A stretch of 64,000 bases of DNA from Cymodocea nodosa (Eukaryota > Streptophyta > Magnoliopsida > Alismatales > Cymodoceaceae). The stretch is taken from positions 2,128,001 through 2,192,000 of the forward strand of contig JAZBRI010000010.1 in NCBI GenBank assembly GCA_036874045.1, given 5' to 3'. This document shows positions 35,033-46,619 of the stretch, piece after piece. The position numbers were made by a program, and so were the translations under genes. Positions within the stretch are counted from its first letter, which is position 1; every line of letters starts with the position of its first letter. The notes below the pieces were generated by a model, which was not told the origin of the DNA, made no database searches, and worked only from the letters and a program-made list of their open reading frames with translations.

Positions 35033-35420
35033 ATCTCCACTTGGTTAAGATTGGAAGGTGGGAGTGATGACATTGCCAACAAGAAGAATGATATCTAAAA
35101 GTGGTTCTTTTAAAGACCACACATCGTAGGGAGAGGTGGAGGAGCCACACTAATTCTACTAACCTTGAGAATCGATAAAGGAGGTGTAGGCATATGTGAG
35201 AAAAGGTAGAGATGATTGGGGACAATGATGACCTAGGTTGTGGAGAAGTAGTGATGCTTCCTATTGATCTTGAAGGAGTAGCTTTGATTAACTCCGTGTA
35301 GAGAAGAACTATTGGGAAACTTGCTGATAAACCTTTTGCACATTGTTTTCTCTTTCTTCGCCGTTAGGCAGCTTTCTCCCTTCTTCTTCGACATTGAGAC
35401 TGGAACCTATCGGAAAGGGA
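35033..35420. other. Short remnant between two LTRs
   Basis: It starts with the complement of a polypurine tract, so at least the first bases belong to the element of the LTR at 34105-35032. Otherwise nothing is recognisable. Confidence 0.35.
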
Positions 35421-35422
35421 TT

Positions 35423-38400
35423 TGTGACAACCTATGCTCAAAGAATGCTCACCCTCTCTAAGTATTCTGGTGGATAAAAAAGTAGAAGTAGAAAAGGAAC
35501 ATATACAAGATTTAACGTGGTTCGACAACTACTTACATCCACGGATACCTTAGCTCTTGAGATGCTGATAACAGTACACATAAACTTGTACAGTTACATC
35601 TTTATTTATAGGAAAATGTGCGAGCCCTAAGTACATTAATTACAAATTCTACCCTTGCCTTTTGTTGCATAGTTGTCGGCTTCCAACAAGTTCTTCTGGA
35701 AGCACCTAAGATTGCACTTGCTAGACAACTAAGTTGACCTCCTCTACTCTTCTAGTTACATTGTCAAATTCTAGATGAGTTCTTCTAAATGTCGAAACTG
35801 AGGTGTCAACTTTCGCCCCTGACTTCGATCGTTGATTTGTGATCAGAAGATTGACTCTACACATTTGCCTTAACAATCTACTACTTGAAGATTGTCTTTC
35901 TGTTTGCTGTGTCAAGGTCCTTGTAAATCTATTGTAGAGTTCCTGTATCTGGTACCAGTCTATTTGATTCACGTTCCTAGGAGACATTAGGTTTCGACAG
36001 AGTCTTCTGGACGAGACCACCTTGGTGAGGGCGTCTACTGCATTCTCAGCTTTCTTCACCTTTTGGAGGTTAAGACTCCCATCCTCAATCTGTTCCGGGA
36101 TGAAATAGTCAAGGGAATCTTTGGATTTTCTGCCAAGTAAATGATGGACTAGCTATTGCAGTATAGTACACTATTCTCCTGTTGGTGGTCAAGTTCGGTT
36201 AGCAAATTCTCTAGCTAGATTTTCTCCTTTGTCACTTCAGCAATTGCCACATATTCCATTTCGGTGGTGGAAAGGGCAACCATGCCTTGAAGCTTGGACC
36301 TCTAGTTTACTATAGTACCTTCCATGGTAAATACATACCCTAAGGTGCTCCTAAGCTTGTCTAGGTCTCCTCCCAGATTAGAATCAAAAAAATCCATCAA
36401 CTTCACTGATCTCCCTTGAAAGTATAGATAAAACTTGAAGGTATTTGTGAGATACTGTAGTATCAATTTCATGGTGTGCCACTGCTTTGCACCTGGATTT
36501 ACCATGAACCTACTTATAACTCCAATCGCATGAGTTATGTCAGGTTAGGTGCAAGTCATGATATACATCAAACTTCTTACGATTGTTGTGTAGGGAACCT
36601 GAGACATCTTTTCTCGGTCCGTCTTTGTCTTTGGAGACTATCTCTTTTACAACTTAAAGTGGGCTCCAAGCGACAACTCTGTCTTCCGCTCATTTGTTAT
36701 ATTGAACCACTTTAGTATCTTTTCTAGTTACTACTTCTGGCTTAACCTTAGAGTGTCGACCTCTCTATCTTAGATGATCCTCATCTTGAGAATTTGCTTG
36801 GCTGCGCCTATGTCTTTCATGTCGAACTTCCATTAGAGTTGATCTTTCAATTTTTGGATTTCTTCTATGCTTGAGCTTGCAATGAGCATGTCATCTATGT
36901 AGATCAGAAGAATAACATAGTAATCTTTCTAATGCCTTATGTAACAGTAGTAGTCTATATTATATCTGCTGAAGTCTATGGTATAGATGAAATTGTTGAG
37001 TTTCTTGTACCATTGCTTGAGTGCTTACTTCAAGTTATACAGACTTCTTTGCAATCTGTAAATCATATTTTTCTTCTTACTAGTTTCTACAAATCCTTTC
37101 AGTTGCCGCATGTAAATCTCTTTATCCAATTCTCCATAGAGAAAAATAGTCTTTACATCCATTTGTTTCAAGAACAAATCTTCAGTTACCATTAAGCTTA
37201 GAACGGTTCTCATTGTGGTCATTTTGACTACTAGAGAGAATACTTCTGCGTAGTCAATGTCTTGGATTTGTTGGTAGTCCTTGACAACAAGTTTGACATT
37301 GTACTTTTACTTGGTTGCTCTTTCAATCGGAACACCCATTTGTTGCAAGTACTTTTTTGCCTTCTAGTAATGGAGTTAACTTCCATGTTTGGTTCTTTTC
37401 CAAGGACTTTATTTATTTTTTCATTGCTAACTCTCACTGATCTGCATCGTCATTGTATGCAGCTTCCTAGTAAGTCCTTGGCTCGCCATCAACAGTAGGT
37501 AGTTGAAAGATGATATGAACTTGTTTAGAAGTCTAGAAATCCTTGTGGATCTCCTTGGCTAAGGACTGACCACTAACTCCTCTATCTTCTCCTCTTGAGT
37601 CAACTGATCTACCCCTGACTCAACTTGAAAATCTCTGATAATCTCAATGTCTGTCTTGACGTTGTCTTCGATTTTCAATTCTTCATCTGCAGAAATCCAG
37701 TTCTTTCCACCTAGAATCCAATCCTGCTATGCTAATGGTTCAGTGCGTCCACTCGAATTAGATATTGACTCTACGGGCTTCCGTCCCAGAACTCTTGGAA
37801 TCCATAAGTCTCTTGCTAGCATCTGGGTATCTTCTCTCGAATCTTGATTTTCTACCACACCTCTATGCTTGTACAAATGCTTCTCTTTGAATAGGACATT
37901 CTTTACTCGGATCACCTTCTTGGCTTCGTCATCTTAAAACTTGTAGCCAAGATAATTTTATCTGTATCCTGTGAAGTAGCACTTCTTGGATTTCAGGTCT
38001 AGTTTATCTCTCTTGTTCTCATTGACATGGACATAAAATAAACACTTGAATATCCTCAAGTGAGACAAGTTAACCTCCTTCTTACTTCACAACTCTTCTA
38101 GTATCCGGAAGCCAATTGAGACTAATGATTTTCAATTAATTAGGTAAGTAGTTGTACTAACTACCTCTGCCCAAAATGATTTTGGGAAGTCGACATGTAG
38201 CCTTATGCACTTGACTCTCTTGTTTAGTGTTCGGTTCATTCTCTTGGTTACTCTATTTTGCTGTGGTGTTTTGGGTATCGTCCAGACTCTCTTGATGCCT
38301 TCTGACTTGTAGAATTAGATGAATTCTTTGCTTTCGTATTCATCACCATTGTCTGATCTAATGCATTTTACCTTTCTCCTTATTTGGTTCTCCACTTCTA

Positions 38401-39702
38401 TCTTCCATCTTTTGAAAGGTCGAAGGACCTCTAACTTATGCTTGAGAAAGTGTACCTAAGCTTTTTAAGTGTTGTCAACGATAAATGTGACATAGTACTA
38501 AGATTTGCCTATAGAACTGATGGGAGTTGGTTCCCACCCATTTGTGTGAACTAGGTCCAACTTACCTGGTTTTGGCTTATGTACTACTCTTGAGAAATTG
38601 ATATGCTTTTGCTTTCCCAAGATATAGTTCTCACAACTATTCAGGCTAACATCCTTCAGCCTTGGAATTCTGCTGCTAGTTGTTAGTATCTTCAGCCCTT
38701 TCTCGCTCATGTGTCCTAGTCAATAATGCCATTAATCAGACTCTTCTGTGGTAGTAACCGTTATGGACGACCGGTCTTCCTTTGCTCTGTTTGCTGTTAG
38801 ATATAGTGTTCTGGTCTTTTGGCCTAAGGCAACCACCTGGACACCCTTGGTTACTTTCTACTTACCAACCCAAACCTGATGTGGTGACCCTTTTGGTTAA
38901 GTTGGTTCACAGAAATCAGGTTCTTGGTTAAACTTGGGACATACCTCACATCTTGAAGTCTCCATAGTCTTTACTTTATTTGGATTCGAACTTTTCCTCA
39001 TTTTAGCATGTCCAAACTCGAATTGTTGGCCAAATATACCTTCTGTACCAGCATTGCACAATAACTCCTTTCGATGCATTATGTGGAAAGATGCATTGGA
39101 GTCTATCACTCATGTGTCGACCGAACTATTGACAAAACAAATCAAGACATTATCCGAACTGTCTATAAGAGCATTTACACCTACTCCTCTGTTGGTTTCC
39201 GCCTTGTCTCTCTTGGGTTCTAGATATTACGAATAGAAATGCCTGAACTTCTTGCAGTTCCAACACTTCACATTTGGTTGACTCTTACTTCTGCCTCAAG
39301 ATTTTTGAAGATTCTACCTTGAGCTTTGGACTGACTTCACCTACGGCTCTCCACGCTAAGCGTTGAAGTCGATGCTTCTCCATTGCTCTTCTAGTGGATG
39401 TCTTTGTTTAGTATTAGGTTGGTTATCTAACTCATGTCCAAACTTCTATATCCCAGCGAGTTACTCATGGAAGTCACCACTGCAGACCAACTTGACGACA
39501 GGCTTGACAGTAGTATCAATGCCTGGACCTCATGGTCAAACACGATCTTTATTGAGTTTAGCTAAGTCAGTAACGTATTTAGCTCGTTCACATGGTTTCT
39601 GGATGAGTTCTTTTAGATGTTGAAACTGAGGTGTTAGCTCTTGCCCTGACGTCGACTATTGACTTGCAACCAGAAGATTGACTCCACACATCTGCCTTAA
39701 TA
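35423..39702 (-). mobile_element. Tnt1/Tork-like copia element, minus strand, truncated at its 5' LTR
   Basis: The 3' LTR lies on the left (about 35423-35875; its right end on the minus strand is TGTTAAGGC). Pol is on the minus strand. On the right, only about 100 bp of 5' LTR survives (39601-39702), matching 35771-35873 and fused straight to gag or leader. The rest of the 5' LTR and the primer site have been deleted. Pol sequences such as MSEKGLKIL in integrase and a DALTKVVSS tail at the RNase H end are characteristic of the Tnt1 group. Confidence 0.8.
36000..39600 (-). pseudogene. Tnt1-like gag-pol remnant
   Basis: Minus strand, in order. The protease segment VIDSNASFHIMHRKELLC starts at about 39109, with N for G after the catalytic D-S. 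The zinc part of integrase is at 38710-38498 (MSEKGLKIL, SCENYILGKQKHINF). The integrase core and C-terminus are broken, 38490-37640. RT at 37222-37025 reads KQMDVKTIFLYGELDKEIYM. RNase H at 36505-36302 reads LQYLTNTFKFYLYFQGRS, and the tail near 36030 reads DALTKVV. Stops and frameshifts separate all the pieces, so no protein can be made. Confidence 0.82.
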
Positions 39703-40310
39703 CTCCCTTGGTTGACATGTCAAAGAGCATTGGTAGAGATTGCATGAAGTCTTTAGTACATCACTTTTAGGTGCTCAATGACGAAGGGCTTTAGTACAAC
39801 AACAACTTTTGTGTTGAATTAGTACATGGCTTTTGGGTGCTCAATAGCGATAAACTTCGATACAATGTCAACTTTTTTGATGGATTGAACAATCATTGTG
39901 ATGGATCGAATGATTCATCCTTCAGCAAGTTCAAAAGTCTTGAATATTGTTTGATTCATTGATTTCACATTGATCCTACATGAAAAATCACTCAAACTGA
40001 TGCATTCTTCCAAATACATCAAGTTTTGGGTTCAACCATTTTAAACTTCAAATTGTATCAACAATTTTTGTTGATATGGATTGATATTTGAAACTATGTA
40101 AAACGTAGCATAATCTATCCAATCCTTAGTGACAAAATGTGGCTTGTAGTAATCCTTTGTTTTAGATGTTAGTTGAGTTACTATTTGTTGAGATATCATC
40201 AATAATAATGTTAACTATCAAAGATCTATAAAATATTGAATGATCAATGATACATTTTTTGAATCTCCCTATTCAACTATTCTATTGATTAGTTGAATAA
40301 TGAGGAGGTC
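39703..40310. other. Intron stretch with a short tandem duplication
   Basis: Two imperfect copies of TTAGTACAT..CTTTT.GGTGCTCAAT (about 39753 and 39818, spaced about 66 bp). The rest is AT-rich and unrecognised. Confidence 0.4.
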
Positions 40311-40319
40311 CTCTTTAAT

Positions 40320-41350
40320 GGTTCCTTAAATCTAGTTGGATCAAGGGATTTCAATAACTAGATCTATGACAATGTTCTAGAAGAGCTCTTCTTTTTGGGA
40401 GATCCCCTCTCTTGGAGTAATAATAAAAAAAGCTAAGGTGGTATAGAAGATTGAATAGAGTCCTAAAGAACAATATGGGCAATGATTACTAGAGGCTCCT
40501 TGTGGAATACAAGCCCTAGATCTATTGTGACCACCCACCTATGACACTTATGTTTACAATAGATATGTGGATTGACATAACTCCTTTTCAATTCCAATGG
40601 ATGTAGACTCTTCATGAAGACTTTTGAAGGATGGTTTCATGCTTGTGGGATATTGTGAATGAGCAGTGCCTATAACCAAATTAAGTAAAAAGCTTTTCAC
40701 TTTAAAATTTCATCTCAAGAGGTGGAACAAATAGGTTTTTGTCAATGTAGACCAAGATAGTGAGTGGTTGATGCATGAGATTGACTAGATGGAAGCTAGC
40801 TTGTAATCAAGGTGGGACAACGATGATTTTTCATGGTTGGAGCAAGTGAAAACAGCTTTAGACAAGCATAACTAATGGAAGGACATCTTTCTAGTGTAGA
40901 AAGCTTGCATCAAATGACTATTAGTGGGAGATAGAAATTTAGCATACTTCCACATGGCTATTAACCAAAGGAGAAATGTAAATTGGTATAGAGCTTTAAT
41001 GGCTTACAATAATTTCATCTCAAGGTAGTTTGGGCAGTTGATAGAGACTTCTTTGTGAAACTCCTCTCATTAGAAGGCTCGCAATGTGTGAACTCTCTTT
41101 TGTTGAATATTTTGGAGGTAATTGTTAAGGGAGATAATGTGTCTTTGTGTTCAATCCCTAATGGTGAGGAAGTTAAAGAGGTTGTGTTTTTCATTGACAA
41201 AGACCATGCTCCTAATTTAGATGGCTTCGTGGTTGATTTTTTCAGGTATTGTTGGAATATTACTCCTTGGGGTTTTTACTTGTTCAAGGAGAAAACTATT
41301 CTACTGAATTTTTTCAAACTAGGCTTGTGGCTTTGCTTCAGACCCTAAAT
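40320..41350 (+). pseudogene. L1-type LINE ORF2 fragment
   Basis: Plus strand. At about 40390-40425 FFLGDPLSWSNN marks the end of the endonuclease domain. At 40700-40860, W-x-x-Q/R-x-F-x-x-V-D and LMHEIDQMEASLQSRWDNDD, then WLLVGDRNLAYFHMAINQRR at about 40915-40970, are the spacer before RT. At 41155-41260 IPNGEEVKEVVFFIDKDHAP followed by NLDGFVVDFFRYCW is the first RT block. The element stops soon after, so the catalytic YxDD is missing. Stops occur throughout. Confidence 0.82.
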
Positions 41351-41394
41351 TACCTTTTTTATGTGACATACTTAAGGAATAAAGTCTAGAAGTA

Positions 41395-41900
41395 GTTTCA
41401 TCTGCACTTGTTCTTGCATGCCATCATAAAAAGAAAGCACTTTGATGGAGTTTAATTTGGTAACTAAAGAAAATGTTTCTACATGGTCAACTTAATAGGT
41501 TTGACTGAACTTACTAGCAATAAGCTGAACTTTGTACCTATTTTTATGTCATTTTGTTTGTGCTTTATTGTGTATACGCATTTGTAATTGAGTATGCTAT
41601 CATCTGTAGGTTGAGTGCCAAATCCCATGTGCAATGTGATTTGAGTACTAAAATTTCTTCATTCATTATTGCTTTCTAATGTGGAATAATTAATACCTTA
41701 TTGTAGTCCTTGGAAATAGACTTAGATGAAATTGATAGAACAAATTCTTGAAAGGATGAATTCAGGTGATCATAGGAAAGAAAATTTGAATTCAGATGTG
41801 TGGTGCAAGTTTAATTACTTTTTCTTAAGGTATTAGGTAGCTTAGAGGAGTTGAGTGATTAAACAAGATTTACACCCTTTTAGAGGAAGACTCAGGCACA
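41395..41900 (-). pseudogene. Copia RT N-terminal fragment
   Basis: The minus strand gives KVQLIASKFSQTY, then VDHVETFSLVTKLNSIKVLS, the conserved K-A-R-L-V-A-K-G-F...ETFSPVAK...IR region. The sequence is continuous from about 41900 to 41400 with stops. It resembles the linker and RT start of the element at 3004-8105 (about 4380-4760). Confidence 0.65.
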
Positions 41901-43290
41901 GGAGCTTATTGTGTATCGCAACATTGATGATATGCACGTAAGGGATATTTGTTTCCTGGTTCTGGAACTTTCGTTTGTATGTGCTAACTCAACTAGATAA
42001 AGGAACACTCTTAAGTCTATCACCATCAAATTCAAAATATGATTGGCTCAAAGAATGTGACATTGATAGATACAAAATGCACGATAGGTCGATGAAAACA
42101 TTAATACTCTTGTTGTGTTTGAGAATTTCCCATAAAAATGCACTTGATTGATTGAGGGACTAACTTGCCAAGGTTAGGAGGTAAATCTTAAACTAAGGTG
42201 ACACATCTAAAAACCTTTGGAGGGAGATAAAAAAGCTTGATACTAGGACAAAGTCTTCATAAGGACAAAGTCTTCAATTCAAAAACAATTAGTAATGAAT
42301 GGCAGATCTGACATCATTTAAGACCATATTTGTTTCTTTTTTGTCTATGTGGGACTTTTACTCAAAACACCTCCCTACTTATGACTTTTTATGTTTTATA
42401 TGCCTACAAGTAGCTCACAACATGACTGTACTTTAGTACCATATAAAATTCTAACTTAAAACTAATTATTAGTGAATGGTAGGTCTTACATCATATAAGA
42501 CTAGGTTCTATTTCTTTTCTATTGATGTGGGAATTTTACTGAATACTCTTCTTAGAAGACATCCTATTTATTGACTATAACGTAGTCAATATTGCATTGA
42601 ACTACGAGGACTTTGAAACACTCATTTGTGTCATGATAGAGCAATCCATATTGAGAATATGTTGATGTTTACACTTTGCCACATCATTCCATTGATTGAT
42701 ATGTGCATTGTTGTGTAATGAATGACACTTAATGATTCATAATAAGACTAAATGGCATTTTTGCGTAAATTCTAAAACAGTGTTGATACAAAGAAATTTT
42801 GGGACAATAAAACATAACTTTTTATTTCACTGAAATTTTTTTATCACGTTTAGGATGTAACATTGACCTTTTAATAAATAAACTTAACACATTTGTGTGT
42901 AATCATTCTTGGATAGTATTAAAATGTGGATGTTCAACTTAAAATCAATTAAATGAGTGGAGAGGTCATTCTCTATATTAACTCGTTTTTTATTTTTTAA
43001 TTAGTCCAAGTAGGACTATATTTTCGAACACCCCCTCACTTGTGACTTTCTTTAGGTTCTACAAGTATTTTATTTTTAGCTTGACATGTGGGTTCATTAA
43101 GATTTTTTTGCTTTTATGATATATTAAAATGTGGAAACTCAGTTTATTGGGTTTGAGATAAGGTCACAATCAAGGGTTTAAAAATCAAGATGGATCTGCA
43201 AAATTTTGCCTATTTGTTTGAGATTCCGTTTTGACCAATCCCAATATCCTATGTAGTCTTGAAATAATGACTAATTGAATGATTCATTGT
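41901..43290. repeat. AT-rich stretch with three copies of an LTR-like module
   Basis: Modules at about 42285-42400, 42450-42560 and 42945-43060 share CTTAAAA..AATTA.TAATGAGTGG, then a variable part, then ATGTGGGA(C)TTTTACTCAA(A)CACC and CTCAC/CTTATGACTTTTT. This composition is typical of LTR ends of plant elements. No coding sequence is present. Confidence 0.45.
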
Positions 43291-43299
43291 CGAAAATCA

Positions 43300-43900
43300 A
43301 TGTCTAATTGACATATCATTCAATCTTGCTTGTCAGAGTCCAAATCGTTTGATCTAAAGAAGTGTTCTCTATGAAGCCTTGTCAACTATTAACATTGAAA
43401 TCTCCACTAGATGGTTTCTATCAATTGTTGAAGTCTTCACCGTTGACTGTTGAAGCTTCATTCCTCTTTGTCCACCTTCAAAATCCATTAAGGTTTTTAA
43501 GTAGGTGGGGGAAGGTCAAGGGGGAGGGAGGGGGTAGTGCACATGAAAAAGAAAAGAAAAAGAAGGGAAGAGAAAGTGAAATAGAAAGAAGAAAAGAAGA
43601 AAAGGAAAAAAAAGAGAGAGAAAAAAAAAGAAAAGGGGAGAAAAAAAAGAAAGGAAGAGAGAACAAAAAAATTACATAAAAAAAAAATTTATGGAAGTAT
43701 TAAAAAGTCACAAAAAATTCTGATTTTTTTTGTTTTTGTTCAAAAAAGTTATGTTTGCTTATGAATGGTATTCTTCATTTACTTATCTCTTGTATTCTCA
43801 TGAACTTTATTTTCTATTTTTTTATTAATTTGCATGAGATTTTTCAAAAAGATATTAACCACATTATAGGAATAAAAATTTATATTTTACTCTAAAATCT
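43300..43900. repeat. Dispersed repeat, copy 2 (with purine tract)
   Basis: Counterpart of 17940-18540. The order is the same: TGTTGAAGCTTC.., AAAATCCATTAAGG, a G- and A-rich tract at 43500-43670, then TTACATAA, GAAGTATTAAAAAGTCACAAAA, and CTCATGAACTTTATTTTCTAT. The purine tract creates long lysine/glutamate-rich frames that are not genes. Confidence 0.55.
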
Positions 43901-44910
43901 TATGATTGATAAAATTTTTAATCAATGGCTGGTCTTTTCTACTTATAGTATCTATCTGACCGATGGTTGGTCCAATTGTAGTGCTCACATGGCCACTGTT
44001 TATGGTTATTTGTGTGTCCTCTACCTCCTTTGCCTGGTTACGACCGCAGCTGCATACAGTCATGGTTTACTGGTCAACAAGAAGAGATGGACTAGTGGTT
44101 AACGACCCTTAACACCTTATAGAATGTTGTTTGAAGATCAGGAACTATGTCATTGCCATGTATCTGTCTTTTAATCTGAGTAGATATCTCAAGGTTGAAA
44201 TTATGTAGGTAGGATACCGTAGTCTACTCATCTTGATACAGTCATAACTTGTTAATGTTATCAATGGATGGTGAACTTGTTAATGTAAGTACACAAAAAG
44301 TAGTGAAGTACTTCTGTTCGGGGCAGAAACATCAACAATCCAGGCCCAAAAAGGTGTCCTGTATAGTAGACATGGATCACTGGGTGAGTTTTAGGTGACT
44401 TGGTACTTTGACAGGTGAACAAGAGATATCCACCCTCAAAAATGGTGAACCAGAGGATTCCCAACCTCTTTCTAGGCTGGTTGGTAGTGGAGAGTGCCAG
44501 CTAAGCTGGCGATGGCAGAAGGGACAGTCTGCCTGGCTGGTGGTTGCAGAAGAAGTGGCCTTGATGGAACCTGTAGATCAGGCCTGACAGCTTGGACAAG
44601 AGTTGCATTATCTGGGAGGGGGTCTGGACTGTTGGCAACCTTGTGGGAGGGGGCTGAAGAGGGGTGTTGGTGGTGGAAGTGGAGGTGGCAGTGTTGGATT
44701 CGGTGTTGGAAGTTTGTGGCTGGCGGTTTTGGGCATGGAAAGGGTGGCAGCCAGTGGTAGTGTGCCTTTGGGTTTTTTCTAGGTTCTGGTACTATGTGAA
44801 AGAAAGGGTCAAATGTGTTTCACTAATGAGGGATTACAACCTTATATATAGGTTTGGATATGTAAATGGATATTCAATTATCCTGTTACAATAATAACCC
44901 TATTAAGACA
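43901..44910. other. GC-richer retrotransposon leader-like segment with LTR-like end
   Basis: From about 44450 to 44770 the sequence is G-rich (CTGGTGG, GTGGGAGG words) and unlike its surroundings, resembling untranslated leaders of plant copia elements. 44800-44912 matches 32335-32463 over about 100 bp (TTTGGATATGTAAATGGATA, ACAATAATAACCCTATTAAG). Open frames here (for example 44494-44760) show no domain. Confidence 0.4.
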
Positions 44911-44912
44911 AT

Positions 44913-45427
44913 AAATTAACAATTGCCATGATTAATGGAGAGTTGCTAGCTTTGTCTCATTCACCATGAGGGATTGGCTACGGTTGATGTCACATTCCTA
45001 GTTCTATTGACGGCCTAATTTCTGCCCCTAGATTTGAGGGGAGCGTGCTTTGATTGCTGATGTCTAGATTCTGTTGTTAGTTTTGTTTGGCCTTTAGTTG
45101 GGTTTATGGTGTTGTTTTGTTTTGTTTTTATTTCTTTTTTTCTTTGATTTGTGTCTCCTTATCTGCTGGATAAGCTTGTACATAGCTTTGTTTGAATTTT
45201 AATGCAATCTGTTGTCTTACTCTTCAATAATATGAACATAGTTTTTTTGTAGTAATGTTTTAGTTGAGTTGGAAAATTGTTTGCAAAGATACTTTTAGTT
45301 GTTAGGCAGTTTAGTTGTCTGTTAAATTTAAATTCTATGTTTTTTCTCTAATTGCTTAAGCTTTGGAGGTTTTGTTATTATTCCTTTCTTTATCTTTATA
45401 TTATTTTCATCTGTTTGCACTTTGTAG
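44913..45427. other. Intron end before RAD50 exon
   Basis: T-rich sequence with no gene. It ends in the acceptor CACTTTGTAG of the exon at 45428. Confidence 0.5.
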
Positions 45428-45555
45428 GTTTCTTAAAAAGGAATATGATGACCTGAATTCCAAGTCACTTGAAGCAGAAAAGGAGTTCAAATTAGTGCAA
45501 ATGCAAATGCAGAATGGAACTACTAATATATCCAAGCTTCAGAAAGAAATGGATG
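45428..45555 (+). CDS. RAD50: RAD50 exon (last in window)
   Basis: A 128-bp exon. Its first base completes the glycine codon of the previous exon, then FLKKEYDDLNSKSLEAEKEF to KLQKEMD, ending one base into the next codon before the good donor GTAAGT. EYDDL..KS.EAEKE is the conserved plant RAD50 block of the first coiled-coil arm, ahead of the zinc hook. The next exon was not found down to 64000, so the following intron exceeds 18.4 kb. Confidence 0.93.
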
Positions 45556-46615
45556 GTAAGTTCAATTTCTTATTTTTGTGTACTCCCTAAGTTGTTTAAA
45601 AAATTCCAATATTTAAGAAGTAGGGATTACTCCTCTCATCATCTTATCGTGTATATAGTGAATCTACTTCACTATATTTTGTGTATTGATGGAAAGTTAA
45701 GCCATTAGTAATGAAAATAATAGTTTGATTGTCATAAGGAATGGTTATAGGGACTTTTTAGGAAAATCAAGCTCTGTCAGAAAACCTGTTTGCATTGCAG
45801 TTTTTTCCATCAAGGGAGTTTAATAATTAGACTTAGATGCCGTCATTTGCTTTATGTCATGCCACATTACCAGATTACCTCTCATGTGCAACACCTAGAT
45901 GTCGACATCCTATCTCATTTATATCTTGTACAATTAAAGTAAGGCCTTAACCTATAGATGATTGTGATTATTTTTCCTGTAGGATGTCCTTTACAATAGA
46001 ACTCTTAATTAAACTTGTTCTCACAAGATTCTTGACCCATGGATCATCTTAGACTTGTACATGAATTGAGTGAGAAGACCTGCAACATATAAGGTATAAG
46101 ATCTAATTGTCTGTTGAGTATTTTAACTTCATAATCATGTCTATATTGACGAACATCCTCAAAATTCAATGTAAATGTCCAAGGGTGAACTTTAATATAT
46201 AGGAGTATTTTGATGTTTAAAACCCATGAGTACTTATGGTTGCACGGTGATGATGTAAATGCAAATTCCTAAGTACTAAGGATCTAATATTGTCCTGACG
46301 ATGTCCTATCTGTTAAATAGGATGCCTTCCACTCTGTTAAGTGGAGAAATTGATGCTAGCATAGTCTTCTACAAATGGATATATACAGTGAATCATAGAT
46401 TTGATGAGGATGGTAACTGCTACAAAGTGTGGTTAGTTGCTTGATTATGTTGAAATATTTTCCCCAGTAGCTTGCTAACTTTATCAGAATATTATTGTTG
46501 GTAGCAGAATAATCAGTCTTAGTAGGTATATCGGCTTGATGTAAATAATATTTTTCTTTATGATGACTTGCAATATTAAGCATTAATGAAGCAAGTTTTT
46601 AAGTATATTGTATAG
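45556..46615. other. Start of the last intron, nothing recognised
   Basis: AT-rich sequence without support for any gene. Short frames on both strands have no domain. Confidence 0.5.
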
Positions 46616-46619
46616 GAGG

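Larger units (their letters stand above)
30977..45427 (+). other. RAD50: RAD50 intron of 14.5 kb filled with transposons
   Basis: The exons on either side join as SHAF-G-FLKKEYDDL, the same length as ALRSIEREYDDL in other plants, so no exon is missing. It contains LTR fragments, a Tnt1/Tork-like element, a LINE, further copia pieces and a dispersed repeat. Confidence 0.88.
8251..45555 (+). other. RAD50: RAD50 gene, internal part (nine exons, eight complete introns)
   Basis: The gene encodes the coiled-coil ATPase of the nuclear MRE11-RAD50-NBS1 complex, which senses and tethers DNA double-strand breaks. Nine exons joined at GT-AG borders give 1,340 coding bases without a stop. The joined product aligns residue for residue, with almost no gaps, to my recollection of Arabidopsis RAD50 from just after the N-terminal ATPase block (roughly residue 186) into the first coiled-coil arm (roughly 632). 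Diagnostic stretches are EIKTYRLKLENLQTLKDAAY, FESKINEKQ, ERVKLDLKK and LKGRLPPDKDL. Walker A, signature motif, CxxC zinc hook and Walker B are outside the window. The exons occupy 37.3 kb because introns 11813-30222 and 30977-45427 are packed with retrotransposons. The intact frame suggests a working gene. Which exon number each is depends on the unseen 5' end. Confidence 0.93.

Noticed and set aside
43362-43679. Long lysine/glutamate-rich frame and its proline/phenylalanine-rich mirror
   Set aside because: Produced by the purine tract of a dispersed repeat, also present at about 18.2 kb. No domain.
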